Shown: positions 7,840-16,205, counted from the first letter of the stretch. The stretch is DNA of 31,268 nt from CAYNQN01 sp964530525 (GCA_964530525.1 CAZHBH010000021.1:1-31268), one strand, 5' to 3'. Program-made: numbers and translations. The notes: generated by a model from the sequence alone, not told the origin.

Positions 7840-8873
7840 GCCGCCGTGTCCTGGTGACCGGAGGATCGGGCTTCATCGGCACGAACTTGGTGGAGGCCTG
7901 CCTGGCCCGGGGTGACGAGGTGGTCAACCTCGACGTGGCCGAGCCGCGGAACCCAGCCCAGCGGCCCTGGTGGCGCCGGGTGGACCTGCTCGACCGGGCC
8001 GCAACCGCCGAGCTGGTGGCCCAGGTGGCACCTACCCACGTGGTGCACCTCGCTGCGCGCACCGACCTGCGCGGCAGCACCGCGAGCGACTACGAGGCCA
8101 ACACCGACGGGACCGCCTCGCTGATGGAGGCCCTCGAGCACCAGAGCCAGCTCGTGAGGGTCGTGTTCGCCTCCTCGATGCTCGTGTGCCGAAACGGCTA
8201 CGTGCCCAGCTCCGACGCCGACTACTGCCCCAACACGGCGTACGGCCGCAGCAAGCAGCAGATGGAGCAGCTGGTGAGGGCCTGGCCACCAGGGCCCGAG
8301 CGACCCGCCGGCGCAGCCGGCAGGAGCGGGGTTCACGGGGCGCCCCATGCGCCCTGGACCATCGTGCGGCCGGCTTCGATATGGGGCCCTTGGTTCGGCG
8401 AGCCCTACCGCGACTTCTTCGAGGCCGTCCGCCGCCGCCGCTACGTCCACCCCGGTCGCGGGGAGGTCGTGAAGGCCCTCGGCTACGTGGGGAACACGGT
8501 CGCCCAGCTCCAGGCCATCCTCGACGACGATGCAGGGGTGCTTGCGGGGGCCACCACCTACCTGTGCGACAACCCCCCTCACACGGTGGGCGACTGGGCT
8601 CGAGAGGTGGCCCGTGCCTGGGGCGTCCCGCGACCGCTCACGGTCCCCGTCACGGTCTTGCGTGCGGGTGCCGCGGTGGGCGACCTTCTGCAGCGGTCTC
8701 GCATCCTGGCGAGCCCGCCACTCACCACCTTCCGCCTGGAGAACATGCTGACCGGATCGAGCTTCGACACCCCAGAGCTGGACGAGCTGGTCGGCCCCCT
8801 CCCGTTCACCATGCGCCAGGGGGTGGGTGCCACGGTCGCCTGGATGCGCGCCGAGCGGGGAGGCGAGCGTTGA
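7836..8873 (+). CDS. NAD-dependent epimerase/dehydratase (extended SDR)
   Basis: A 345-residue extended SDR. VLVTGGSGFIGTNL is the nucleotide-binding motif, VVHLAARTDLRGS is the family core, and Tyr136/Lys140 in AYGRSKQQ are catalytic. RPASIWGPWF marks the substrate side. A Pro/Gly/Ala-rich stretch (about 150-168) looks like a surface loop. Later parts (LCDNPPHTVGDWAREVARAW) resemble SDRs found beside WbuB-like transferases, so it may make an unusual deoxy or amino sugar donor for the next gene. Substrate not determined. GTGA overlap upstream, TTGA overlap downstream. Confidence 0.78.
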   Translation: MSRRVLVTGGSGFIGTNLVEACLARGDEVVNLDVAEPRNPAQRPWWRRVDLLDRAATAELVAQVAPTHVVHLAARTDLRGSTASDYEANTDGTASLMEALEHQSQLVRVVFASSMLVCRNGYVPSSDADYCPNTAYGRSKQQMEQLVRAWPPGPERPAGAAGRSGVHGAPHAPWTIVRPASIWGPWFGEPYRDFFEAVRRRRYVHPGRGEVVKALGYVGNTVAQLQAILDDDAGVLAGATTYLCDNPPHTVGDWAREVARAWGVPRPLTVPVTVLRAGAAVGDLLQRSRILASPPLTTFRLENMLTGSSFDTPELDELVGPLPFTMRQGVGATVAWMRAERGGER

Positions 8874-10120
8874 ACGTCCTGGTGCTCTGCCCCCACTTCC
8901 GCCCCGACGTCGCCCCCACGGGCGAGGTGATGACGCGCATAGCGCTCGAGCTCGCCGCCCGGGGCCACCGGCTCGACGTCGTGACCTCGCTTCCGTGGTA
9001 CGAGGACCACGCCATAGTCCCGGGATGGGAGGGCCAGCTGGTCCGCAGCGAGGCCACGCCCTGGGGACGGATCACCAGGGTGCACCCGTTCCCGGTGGAC
9101 AAGGCGGCCGTGCTGGCGCGCGCCCTGGCCTTCGGGGGCTTCACCGCCCTGGCCGGCCTCGTCGGGATGGCCCGGCCCCGACCCGACGTGGTGCTGGCGA
9201 TGTCGCCACCCCTCACCTTGGGGGTTGCGGGGTGGATGGTCGCCCGCCGCTACCGGGTGCCCTTCGTCTTCAACATCCAGGACGTGTTCCCTGACGTCGC
9301 CATAGAGCTCGGCGTGCTCCGCAACCCCAGGGTGATCGAAGCGGCCCGGGCGCTGGAGCGCTTCGCGTACCGGCGAGCCGACGCCGTCACGGTCCTGTCC
9401 GACGACCTGGCCGACAACGTCCTGGCGAAGGTTCGCAACGACGTCCGGGTTGAGACCATCCCCAACTTCGTGGACACCGAGGCCATCCGGCCGGCGCCGA
9501 ACGAGAACGCGTACCGGGCCGAGCACGGCCTGAGCGGGCGAACGGTGGTCATGTACGCCGGCAACGTCGGGCTCTCCCAGTCGTTCGACCTCATCTTGCA
9601 TGCGGCGGAGGACCTGGCCGAGAGGCCAGAGGTGGTCTTCGTCGTCAACGGCGGGGGCGTGGCGCTGAGCGATCTCCGGCGGCGTGCGGAGGGTCTGGGG
9701 AACGTCGTCTTCGTGGGCATGCAGCCCCGCGAGAGGCTGCCCGAGGTCCTGGCGGCGGCCGACATCCACCTCGTGCCCCTCAAGAGGGGACTGGCCAGGT
9801 CGAGCGTGCCCAGCAAGCTCTACTCCGTGTTGGCCGCCGCACGGCCTGTGGTGGCCAGCGTCGACGTCGGCACCGAGGTTGCACGGACGGTGGAGGCGGC
9901 CGGAGCCGGCTTGGCGGTGGCTCCCGAGGACCCCGTGGCGTTCACGTCGGCCATCCGGGAGCTGATCGTCGATCCCACGACGGCGCGGGAGATGGGAGCG
10001 GCCGGGAGGCGGTGGGTGGAGCGGTGGGCTTCCCCGGCCGCGGTGGCCGCCGCGTACGAGGACCTCTTCGAGGCGCTTCGAGCCGGTGGGCGCGGAGGGA
10101 GGGGTTCGCCCGGCGGCTAG
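8870..10120 (+). CDS. GT4 glycosyltransferase, WbuB/WcaI-like
   Basis: A 416-residue GT-B enzyme of the WbuB type, a group that includes fucosaminyl and colanic-acid transferases. The N-terminus reads VLVLCPHFRPDVAPTGEV, then PFVFNIQDVFPDVAIELG, TIPNFVDTEAI, VMYAGNVGLSQSFDLIL and RSSVPSKLYSVLAAARPVV. The last segment is the usual donor-site signature of this subgroup, which differs from the EGFG type seen in the neighbours. TTG 8870 overlaps the SDR stop as TTGA and has GGGGAGG 6 bases upstream, a good binding site. It ends the four-gene run; its stop codon TAG doubles as the start of the next promoter box. Confidence 0.84.
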   Translation: MNVLVLCPHFRPDVAPTGEVMTRIALELAARGHRLDVVTSLPWYEDHAIVPGWEGQLVRSEATPWGRITRVHPFPVDKAAVLARALAFGGFTALAGLVGMARPRPDVVLAMSPPLTLGVAGWMVARRYRVPFVFNIQDVFPDVAIELGVLRNPRVIEAARALERFAYRRADAVTVLSDDLADNVLAKVRNDVRVETIPNFVDTEAIRPAPNENAYRAEHGLSGRTVVMYAGNVGLSQSFDLILHAAEDLAERPEVVFVVNGGGVALSDLRRRAEGLGNVVFVGMQPRERLPEVLAAADIHLVPLKRGLARSSVPSKLYSVLAAARPVVASVDVGTEVARTVEAAGAGLAVAPEDPVAFTSAIRELIVDPTTAREMGAAGRRWVERWASPAAVAAAYEDLFEALRAGGRGGRGSPGG

Positions 10121-10133
10121 CATCTACCGGTCT
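10118..10133 (+). promoter_or_regulatory. -10 box before the His-motif membrane protein gene
   Basis: TAGCAT (10118-10123) overlaps the stop codon of the preceding GT gene and lies 10 bases before ATG 10134. The spacing is slightly longer than at the other leaderless-type starts, so a leader of about 3 bases is possible. It supports ATG 10134 over the upstream in-frame ATG at 10086, which would lie inside the previous gene. Confidence 0.4.
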
Positions 10134-10967
10134 ATGGGAAGGGCATCTTCATCCAAGAAGGTCGCGCGCGCCGCTCGCGCAGGGGGATCTTCCACAGCAA
10201 ACAGGCGTCGGTTGGCGTTCCCGGCGCTGATCGCACTCATCGTCGTGGCAGGCTTCGCCCTGCTCTGGTTCGCCCGCAGCAGCGTGTTCGGAGCCGCCGC
10301 GTCGGAGCCGCCGATCGCCAACCAGGACCACTGGCACGCGGCATACGGCTTCTACGTGTGCGACCGCTTCCTGGAGCCGCTGGAGGACGCCAAGGCCGAC
10401 ACCACCGGCCTCCACACCCACGGCGACGGCGTGATCCACATCCACCCGTTCCTGGGCAGCGCGGCCGGCAAGAACGCCACGCTCGCCAAGTGGGGCGAGG
10501 TGGTGGGCATCGAGTTCGGTGACCAGTCGTTCACCCTCCCCAACGGCACCACCTACGAGAACGGCTACAGCTGCGGTGGCGCGCCGGCCACGCTGTCGGT
10601 CTACGAGTGGGCCAACGCCGACGAGGGCACCGAGCCCACGGTCTACACGAGCGGGTTCGGCGACATCAGGCTCGACAAGAACAACGCCCTGTTCACCTTC
10701 GCCGTGGTGCCCGAGGGCACCGTCGTGCCGAGGCCCGAGACCACCCCGGTCCTCGAGAACCTCGATCCCACCACGGACGACACGACCAAGCCCCTCGACG
10801 AGCTCATCGAGGGCGGCCAGAGCGGCGGTGCCTCGCAGCCACCGAGCGGTCAGGGCAACAGCCAGGTCCAGCAGCAGATAGACCAGCAGCTGCAGGAGCA
10901 GATCGACCAGCAGGTCCAAGAACAGCTCCAACAGCAGCAGGGCGGCGGCTCGCCTCCGTCCGAGTGA
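10134..10967 (+). CDS. Membrane-anchored protein with His motifs and Gln-rich tail, function unknown
   Basis: A 277-residue protein: Lys/Arg-rich start, one membrane helix (about 27-46), then an external domain. That domain carries DHWHAAYGFYVC (His66, His68, Cys76) and LHTHGDGVIHIHPF (His94, 96, 102, 104), plus Cys147 in NGYSCGG that could pair with Cys76. I recall similar DHWH/HIHPF proteins in actinobacteria but no assigned function. The spaced histidines could bind a metal (inference). The tail is Gly/Ser/Pro-rich and then holds three 8-residue Gln-rich units (as in QQQIDQQL) that could form a coiled coil. It sits between glycosyltransferase and sugar-nucleotide genes with its own promoter box. 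Not recognised as an enzyme. Confidence 0.75.
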   Translation: MGRASSSKKVARAARAGGSSTANRRRLAFPALIALIVVAGFALLWFARSSVFGAAASEPPIANQDHWHAAYGFYVCDRFLEPLEDAKADTTGLHTHGDGVIHIHPFLGSAAGKNATLAKWGEVVGIEFGDQSFTLPNGTTYENGYSCGGAPATLSVYEWANADEGTEPTVYTSGFGDIRLDKNNALFTFAVVPEGTVVPRPETTPVLENLDPTTDDTTKPLDELIEGGQSGGASQPPSGQGNSQVQQQIDQQLQEQIDQQVQEQLQQQQGGGSPPSE

Positions 10968-10995
10968 CGGCCGCGAGCCAGGGGGCCGACATCCG

Positions 10996-11940
10996 ATGAG
11001 AGCCGTGGTCCTGGTCGGTGGGTTCGGGACGCGCCTGCGTCCCCTCACCGAGTCCACGCCCAAGCAGATGCTCCCGATCGTGGACCGGCCGATGATCGAG
11101 CGGGTCCTGGCCACGCTCGCCGGCCACGGGGTGACCGACGCCGTGCTGTCGCTCGGCTACAGGCCCGATGCCTTCATCGAGCGCTACCCCGACAACCGCT
11201 GCGCCGGTGTTTCGCTGCACTACGCCGTGGAGCCGGAGCCCCTCGACACGGCCGGAGCTGTGCGCTTCGCAGCCCTGGAAGGGGGCATGGACAGCACCTT
11301 CGTGGTCGTCAACGGCGATGTGCTCACAGACCTCGACGTGGGTGAGCTGTGGAAGCTCCACCAGGAGCGCAACGCCGAGGGGACCATCGCCCTCACGCCG
11401 GTGGACGACCCCTCGCGCTTCGGCGTGGTGCCCACCGGTGCCGACGGCCGCGTGGAGGCGTTCATCGAGAAGCCTCCCGCCGACGAGGCGCCCAGCAACT
11501 GGATCAACGCGGGCACCTACGTGCTCGAGCCCTCGGTGATCGATCGGATCCCACCCGGTCGCAAGGTGTCCATCGAGCGCGAGACGTTCCCGGCCATGGT
11601 CGCCGACCAGTCGCTCTTCGCACTTGCCTCTGACGCCTACTGGATCGACGCCGGCACCCCTGCCACCTACCTGAGGGCTCAGCTCGACATCGTCGACGGC
11701 CTGCGTGGGAGGGAGGAGCTCGCCGTGGCGAAGGGTTCGCAGATCGATCGGTCCGCCGAGGTGGAGCACTCGGTGGTGATGGCAGGGGCGATCGTGGAGG
11801 CAGGTGCGCGGGTCCGCGACAGCGCCCTGCTCCCTGGGGCACGCATCGGCGAGGGCGCGGTGGTGGAGGGCTCGATCGTGGGCCCCGGTGCTGTGGTGCC
11901 CGCAGGCGCCGAGCTGGCAGCCGGCACGGTGGTGGCGTGA
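10996..11940 (+). CDS. Sugar-1-phosphate nucleotidyltransferase, probably mannose-1-phosphate guanylyltransferase
   Basis: A 314-residue nucleotidyltransferase. VLVGGFGTRLRPLTEST with the PKQMLPI lysine is the signature for nucleotide and metal binding; VVVNGDVLTD carries the metal-binding Asp and NWINAGTYVLEP is on the sugar side. From about residue 245 hexapeptide repeats form a left-handed beta-helix, as in GMPPB and mycobacterial ManB. It would make GDP-mannose, the precursor needed by gmd downstream. A glucose-1-phosphate thymidylyl- or uridylyltransferase is the alternative, since the signature does not settle the base. A GGGGG run 10 bases before ATG may act as SD. GTGA overlap with the next gene. 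Confidence 0.8.
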   Translation: MRAVVLVGGFGTRLRPLTESTPKQMLPIVDRPMIERVLATLAGHGVTDAVLSLGYRPDAFIERYPDNRCAGVSLHYAVEPEPLDTAGAVRFAALEGGMDSTFVVVNGDVLTDLDVGELWKLHQERNAEGTIALTPVDDPSRFGVVPTGADGRVEAFIEKPPADEAPSNWINAGTYVLEPSVIDRIPPGRKVSIERETFPAMVADQSLFALASDAYWIDAGTPATYLRAQLDIVDGLRGREELAVAKGSQIDRSAEVEHSVVMAGAIVEAGARVRDSALLPGARIGEGAVVEGSIVGPGAVVPAGAELAAGTVVA

Positions 11941-12923
11941 GCCCGCCGGGTCCCCGGGTGCTCGTGACCGGCGGTGCGGGGTTCATCGGCAGCACACTCG
12001 TCGACCGCCTCCTCGCCGAGGACCACCGGGTGGACGTCATCGACAACCTCTCCACCGGGAGCCTCGACAACCTCGCTGGGGCTGTCTCTGCCCAAGGGGG
12101 GCGACTCGCAGTCCACGAGGTGGACCTGCGCGACCCGGCGGTGGTCGACCTGATCGAGCAGCTCTCGCCCGAGGTCGTCTTCCACCTGGCCGCCCAGGCC
12201 GACGTGCGCGTGTCGGTGGCAGACCCGGTGTTCGACGCCGAGGTGAACGTGCTCGGCAGCCTCCGGGTGATGGAGGGCGCCCGCCGGGCAGGGACTCGCA
12301 AGGTGGTGGTCGCCTCCAGCGGGGGGACCATCTACGGCGAGCCCGCCCCCGAGGCCCTGCCCGTGGGCGAGGATCACCCCCAGCACCCGGTGTCGCCCTA
12401 CGGGGTGGCCAAGAAGGTGGTCGACGACTACCTCCACAGCTATCGGGCCCTGCACGGCCTCGACTACTGCGCGCTCGCGCTCGCCAACGTCTACGGCCCT
12501 CGTCAGGACCCTTTCGGCGAGGCGGGGGTGGTGGCGATATTCGCGGGCAAGCTGCTCGCGGGCGAGCCCTGCACGATCTTCGGCGACGGCGCCCAGACGC
12601 GCGACTTCGTCTACGTCGACGACGTGGTGGAAGCGTTCGTGCGCGCCGGCTCACCCGGCTCAGCGGGAGGCAGAGGAGGGGAGAGCGGCTCGCTCCTCAA
12701 CATCGGCACCGGCGTCGAGACGTCGGTCAACGACCTCTACTCGGCGATGGCCGCAGCGGCAGGCGTGAGCACTCCGGCCGCCCATGCTGCACCTCGCGCC
12801 GGGGAGCTGGCGCGCTCCGCGCTCGACCCCACCCTGGCCGGCAAGGTCCTCGACTGGCGCCCCCGGGTGGAGCTCGCGGAGGGCACCGCCAGGGTCCTGG
12901 CCTGGTTCGGTTCGCGCCGGTAG
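11937..12923 (+). CDS. UDP-glucose 4-epimerase-like extended SDR
   Basis: A 328-residue SDR. VLVTGGAGFIGSTLVDRLL and VDVIDNLSTGSLDNL are standard for GalE and related epimerases; VFHLAAQADVRVSVADP and SSGGTIYGEP follow. Tyr155/Lys159 (SPYGVAKK) are catalytic, and NVYGPRQDPFGEAGVV and FGDGAQTRDFVYVDDVV define the substrate half. It probably interconverts UDP-glucose/UDP-galactose or their N-acetyl or uronic forms. A short Gly/Ser-rich insertion sits near residue 245. It begins inside the pyrophosphorylase stop (GTGA), so the pair is translationally coupled. Confidence 0.83.
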   Translation: MSPPGPRVLVTGGAGFIGSTLVDRLLAEDHRVDVIDNLSTGSLDNLAGAVSAQGGRLAVHEVDLRDPAVVDLIEQLSPEVVFHLAAQADVRVSVADPVFDAEVNVLGSLRVMEGARRAGTRKVVVASSGGTIYGEPAPEALPVGEDHPQHPVSPYGVAKKVVDDYLHSYRALHGLDYCALALANVYGPRQDPFGEAGVVAIFAGKLLAGEPCTIFGDGAQTRDFVYVDDVVEAFVRAGSPGSAGGRGGESGSLLNIGTGVETSVNDLYSAMAAAAGVSTPAAHAAPRAGELARSALDPTLAGKVLDWRPRVELAEGTARVLAWFGSRR

Positions 12924-12953
12924 CCGCACGGCTCTCGGTAGTACGGGTCGGGC

Positions 12954-12966
12954 TAGCGTTCCTGGG
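12954..12966 (+). promoter_or_regulatory. Leaderless-type -10 box for the 47-residue ORF
   Basis: TAGCGT (12954-12959) stands 7 bases before ATG 12967 and no SD lies between. The 43-base gap also holds AGCCG-CA-CGGCT just after the upstream stop, too tight a loop to call a terminator. Confidence 0.5.
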
Positions 12967-13110
12967 ATGCGCGACGAGGTCGTGGACCTGGTGAGGGAGT
13001 CGGTGTACATCACCGTGGGCTTCGGCGTCCTCACGTTCCAGAGGATCCAGGTGCGCCGGCGTGAGGCCGAGGAGCAGGTTCGTCGCATGATCCGCCCCGA
13101 CACGAGATAG
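12967..13110 (+). CDS. Small 47-residue protein, function unknown
   Basis: A short frame, MRDEVVDLVRESVYITVGFG then VLTFQRIQVRRREAEEQ and a basic end. It has an acidic amphipathic start, a hydrophobic patch (about 13-24) and a charged helix rich in Arg/Glu. The composition suggests a membrane-surface or coiled helical peptide. A well-spaced TAGCGT box directly ahead, and only 7 bases to the next GT start, support a real gene that opens a transcription unit. I have a faint memory of similar short proteins in related actinobacteria but cannot name a family. Confidence 0.6.
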   Translation: MRDEVVDLVRESVYITVGFGVLTFQRIQVRRREAEEQVRRMIRPDTR

Positions 13111-13117
13111 GCGGCCC

Positions 13118-14260
13118 GTGACGGCACCCAGCCGGCACCTGCGGGTGGCCATGGACGTGACCCCGCTGATCGGGGTGCGCACCGGGGTGGCCACCTTCAC
13201 CTACGAGTCGCTGGTGCGCCTCGCCCGACGTCGAGACCTCTCGATGACCGGCTACGCGGTGACCATGCGCGGCACGCGCCGTGCACGGTCGGTGCTCCCC
13301 GCCGGTGTCGCTCCGGCGCGCGGGCCCATGGCAGCGCGACCGCTCCACCGGATGTGGGCCAGGTGGGCGTTCCCGCCGATGGAGCTGTGGACCGGGAAGG
13401 TCGACGTCGTCCACGGACCCAACTACGTCGTGCCCCCGGCCCGATCGGCGGCTCAGCTGGTGACCGTCCACGACCTCACGATGGTGAGGTTCCCGCAGCT
13501 GGCCAGCTCCGCCACGTCGGCCTTCCCTGCGCTGGTCCGCAGTGCGGTGAGCCGGGGCGCCCACGTCCACGCGGTGTCGCAGTTCGTTGCCCACGAGCTG
13601 CACGAGGTGCTCGGGATACCCGAGGACCGAACGTCTGTGGTCCCCAACGGCGTGCTGCCCGTGCCCGACGTCCCGGCCTCGGTCGGCAGGGAGTTGGCCG
13701 GCTGCGACAGGTACGTGCTGGCTCTCGGCACGGTAGAACCTCGCAAGGACCTCCCGAGCCTGGTGGCAGCCTTCGACGAGCTGGCGGGCGCCGACGGCGA
13801 GCTGCGGCTGGTGATCGCCGGGCCCGACGGCTGGGGGGCCGCCCAGCTCTCGGAGGCGATCGCCTCGGCCAGGCACCGCGATCGGGTGGTCCGCCTCGGA
13901 TGGGTCGACGAAGTCCAGCGGGCGGGCCTCTTGCGGGGTGCGGCGGTCCTGGCCTACCCGTCGCTGTACGAGGGCTTCGGGATCCCTCCTCTGGAGGCGA
14001 TGAGCGCAGGGACCCCGGTGGTCACCACCACCGCCGGGGCGCTGCCCGAGACGGTGGGGGAAGCCGCCTTGAAGGTGGAGCCCGGCGATGCGACGGCGCT
14101 GGCAGACGCTCTCGGGAGGGTCCTCGCCGACGAGGAGCTGGCCTCCGCCCTGGTGCAGGCGGGGGAGCGCCGTGTGGAGCGCTTCTCGTGGGACGACACC
14201 GCCGACGGCCTGGCTGGCCTCTACCAGGGGCTTGCAGGCCACCTACACTCCCGCCGGTGA
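13118..14260 (+). CDS. Glycosyltransferase family 4 (GT4)
   Basis: A 380-residue GT-B enzyme close in layout to the one starting at 5552: RTGVATFTYESLVRLA, DVVHGPNYVVPP, VTVHDLTMVRFPQL, ALGTVEPRKDLPSLVAAF and Glu285/Glu293 in EGFGIPPLE. The two share the VEPRK-(N/D)-LP motif and probably arose by duplication. GTG 13118 follows the small gene by 7 bases, and the next SDR begins in its stop as GTGA. Its setting before Rmd-like and Gmd genes makes a GDP-6-deoxyhexose or GDP-mannose donor reasonable (inference). Confidence 0.84.
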   Translation: MTAPSRHLRVAMDVTPLIGVRTGVATFTYESLVRLARRRDLSMTGYAVTMRGTRRARSVLPAGVAPARGPMAARPLHRMWARWAFPPMELWTGKVDVVHGPNYVVPPARSAAQLVTVHDLTMVRFPQLASSATSAFPALVRSAVSRGAHVHAVSQFVAHELHEVLGIPEDRTSVVPNGVLPVPDVPASVGRELAGCDRYVLALGTVEPRKDLPSLVAAFDELAGADGELRLVIAGPDGWGAAQLSEAIASARHRDRVVRLGWVDEVQRAGLLRGAAVLAYPSLYEGFGIPPLEAMSAGTPVVTTTAGALPETVGEAALKVEPGDATALADALGRVLADEELASALVQAGERRVERFSWDDTADGLAGLYQGLAGHLHSRR

Positions 14261-15189
14261 AGGCCTTGGTGACCGGTGCGGCGGGTTTCGTGGGCTCTCA
14301 CCTGTGCGCCCACCTGCAGGCGGAGGGGGACGAGGTCGTGGGGGTCGACCGCGACAGCGGCCCAGACCTGCTCGATCCCGAGGGTTGGGTCGATCTCGTC
14401 CGCAGCTCGCGCCCGGAGGCGATCTACCACCTGGGCGGCTGGAGCGACGTCGGCGCCTCTTGGAACGCCCCCCTGGAGACGCTGCGGGTGAACGGCGAGG
14501 GCACCCTCAACGTGCTCGACGCCGCCCGTGGCACCGGTGCACGGGTGCTCGTGGTATCGAGCGCGGACGTGTACGGGAAGGTGTCGGACGACGACCTCCC
14601 TCTGCGTGAGGACTCGCCGTTCTGTCCCGTCACCCCCTACGCCGCCAGCAAGGTGGCAGCCGACCAGCTGGCTCTCCAGGCCTGGCTGGGTCACGGGACG
14701 GAGACCATCCGGGTGCGGGCCTTCAACCACCTCGGCCCGGGTCAGGGTGAGCAGTTCGTGGGCCCTGCCCTCGCCGCCCGGATCGCCCGAAACGAGCTCG
14801 ACGGCGGTGAAGTGGTGCGGGTGGGGGCGACGCAGCCACGCAGGGACATCACCGACGTGCGTGACGTCGTTCGCGCCTACCGCTCGCTGGTCACCGACGG
14901 CCAGGCCGGCGAGGCGTACAACGTGTGCAGCGGCAGGGCGCTCAGCGTGGGGGAGCTGGCAGACGAGCTGATGTCGCTGGCCTCGAGGCCGATGAAGCTC
15001 GAGCCCGACCCAGAGCTCACGAGGCCCGTCGAGGTTCCAGTGCTGCTGGGCGATCCCTCGAAGCTGTCAGAGGCCACCGGGTGGGAGCCCTCCATACCGC
15101 TGTCGCGCACCCTCGCAGATGTGCTGGCGGAATGGCGGGACAAGGTGCGCAGCGACGACGATGTGCGCTCGCAGAAAGGGCGACCATGA
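14257..15189 (+). CDS. rmd: GDP-4-keto-6-deoxy-D-mannose reductase-like SDR
   Basis: A 310-residue extended SDR. VKALVTGAAGFVGSHLCAHL binds the cofactor, YHLGGWSDVGASW and SSADVYGKV follow, and Tyr128/Lys132 (PYAASKVAAD) are catalytic. FNHLGPGQGEQFV, RRDITDVRDVVRAYRSLV, YNVCSGRALSVGEL and VPVLLGDPSKL fit Rmd enzymes, which reduce GDP-4-keto-6-deoxymannose to GDP-D-rhamnose. The substrate-making gene gmd starts in this gene's stop codon (ATGA), strong support for the pathway. A 6-deoxytalose-forming reductase or a second dehydratase cannot be excluded. GTG start in the GTGA overlap with the preceding GT. Confidence 0.8.
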   Translation: MKALVTGAAGFVGSHLCAHLQAEGDEVVGVDRDSGPDLLDPEGWVDLVRSSRPEAIYHLGGWSDVGASWNAPLETLRVNGEGTLNVLDAARGTGARVLVVSSADVYGKVSDDDLPLREDSPFCPVTPYAASKVAADQLALQAWLGHGTETIRVRAFNHLGPGQGEQFVGPALAARIARNELDGGEVVRVGATQPRRDITDVRDVVRAYRSLVTDGQAGEAYNVCSGRALSVGELADELMSLASRPMKLEPDPELTRPVEVPVLLGDPSKLSEATGWEPSIPLSRTLADVLAEWRDKVRSDDDVRSQKGRP

Positions 15190-16154
15190 CGAAGAGAGCG
15201 CTGATCACGGGCATAACGGGCCAGGACGGCTCGCACCTGGCCGACCTTCTGCTCGACAAGGGCTACGAGGTCGTCGGCATGGTGCGCCGATCGAGCACCG
15301 TGAACTTCGAGCGCATCAGCCACATCCAGGACCGTCTGACGCTTGCACCGGGAGACCTGCTCGATGAGGTCTCGATGATCCGCCTGCTCGACGAGCACCA
15401 GCCTCACGAGATCTACAACCTGGCCGCGCAGTCGTTCGTGCAGACCTCGTTCACGCAGCCGGTGCTGACGGGGGAGACCACCGCCATGGGGGTCACCCGG
15501 CTGCTCGACGCGATCCGCATCGTGAACCCCGAGATCCGGTTCTACCAGGCGAGCTCCTCGGAGATGTTCGGCAAGGTCGCCGCCGTCCCCCAAGACGAGA
15601 CCACACCGTTCCACCCTCGCAGCCCGTACGGGGTCGCGAAGCTCTACGGGCACTGGATCACGCTCAACTACCGCGAGAGCTACGGCTTGCACGCGACCAG
15701 CGGGATCTTGTTCAACCACGAGGGACCTCGACGGGGTCTCGAGTTCGTCACCCGCAAGATCAGCCACGGCGTCGCGCGCATCGCTGCTGGCCTCGAGGTG
15801 GAGCTGCGCCTCGGGAACCTCGAAGCCCAGCGCGACTGGGGCTACGCGGGCGACTACGTAGAGGCGATGTGGCAGATGCTGCAGCAGGACACTCCCGACG
15901 ACTACGTCATCGCCACGGGTGAGACCCACTCGGTGCGCGAGTTCTGCGAGCACGCGTTCGCCCGTGTGGGCCTCGACTACCGCGACCACGTGGTGATCGA
16001 CGAGCGCTTCTACCGTCCCGCCGAGGTCGACCTGCTGGTGGGCGACGCCTCCAAGGCGAGGATCACGCTGGGGTGGAAGCCCCGTACGACCTTCGCCGAG
16101 CTGGTGGCGATGATGGTCGACGCCGACGTCGCAGCTCTCGAGGCTGACTCGTAG
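15186..16154 (+). CDS. gmd: GDP-mannose 4,6-dehydratase
   Basis: A 322-residue enzyme converting GDP-D-mannose to GDP-4-keto-6-deoxy-D-mannose. ALITGITGQDGSHLADLLL is the diagnostic N-terminus, MVRRSSTVNFERI is the cofactor loop, QASSSEMFGKV holds the catalytic Ser/Glu and Tyr148/Lys152 lie in SPYGVAKLYGHW. LFNHEGPRRGLEFVTRKIS and RDWGYAGDYVEAMW complete the family set. It is somewhat shorter than the E. coli enzyme (about 370). It forms the branch-point intermediate for the reductase just upstream and for fcl. AAAGGGCG before the ATG may serve as SD. Confidence 0.95.
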   Translation: MTKRALITGITGQDGSHLADLLLDKGYEVVGMVRRSSTVNFERISHIQDRLTLAPGDLLDEVSMIRLLDEHQPHEIYNLAAQSFVQTSFTQPVLTGETTAMGVTRLLDAIRIVNPEIRFYQASSSEMFGKVAAVPQDETTPFHPRSPYGVAKLYGHWITLNYRESYGLHATSGILFNHEGPRRGLEFVTRKISHGVARIAAGLEVELRLGNLEAQRDWGYAGDYVEAMWQMLQQDTPDDYVIATGETHSVREFCEHAFARVGLDYRDHVVIDERFYRPAEVDLLVGDASKARITLGWKPRTTFAELVAMMVDADVAALEADS

Positions 16155-16205
16155 GGCGCTGCACATCGTCGAAGGCTCGTAGCTACGCAACCACGGAGGC
16201 CCGCC

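Noticed and set aside
10870..10940. CAG-rich repeats considered as a CRISPR or microsatellite array
   Set aside because: They are in frame and code for the Gln-rich tail with varied codons; there are no spacers and no exact repeat units.
12924..12953. AGCCG-CA-CGGCT as a terminator after the GalE-like gene
   Set aside because: The 2-base loop is too tight; relaxing it leaves only a 3-4 bp stem, with no U-run.
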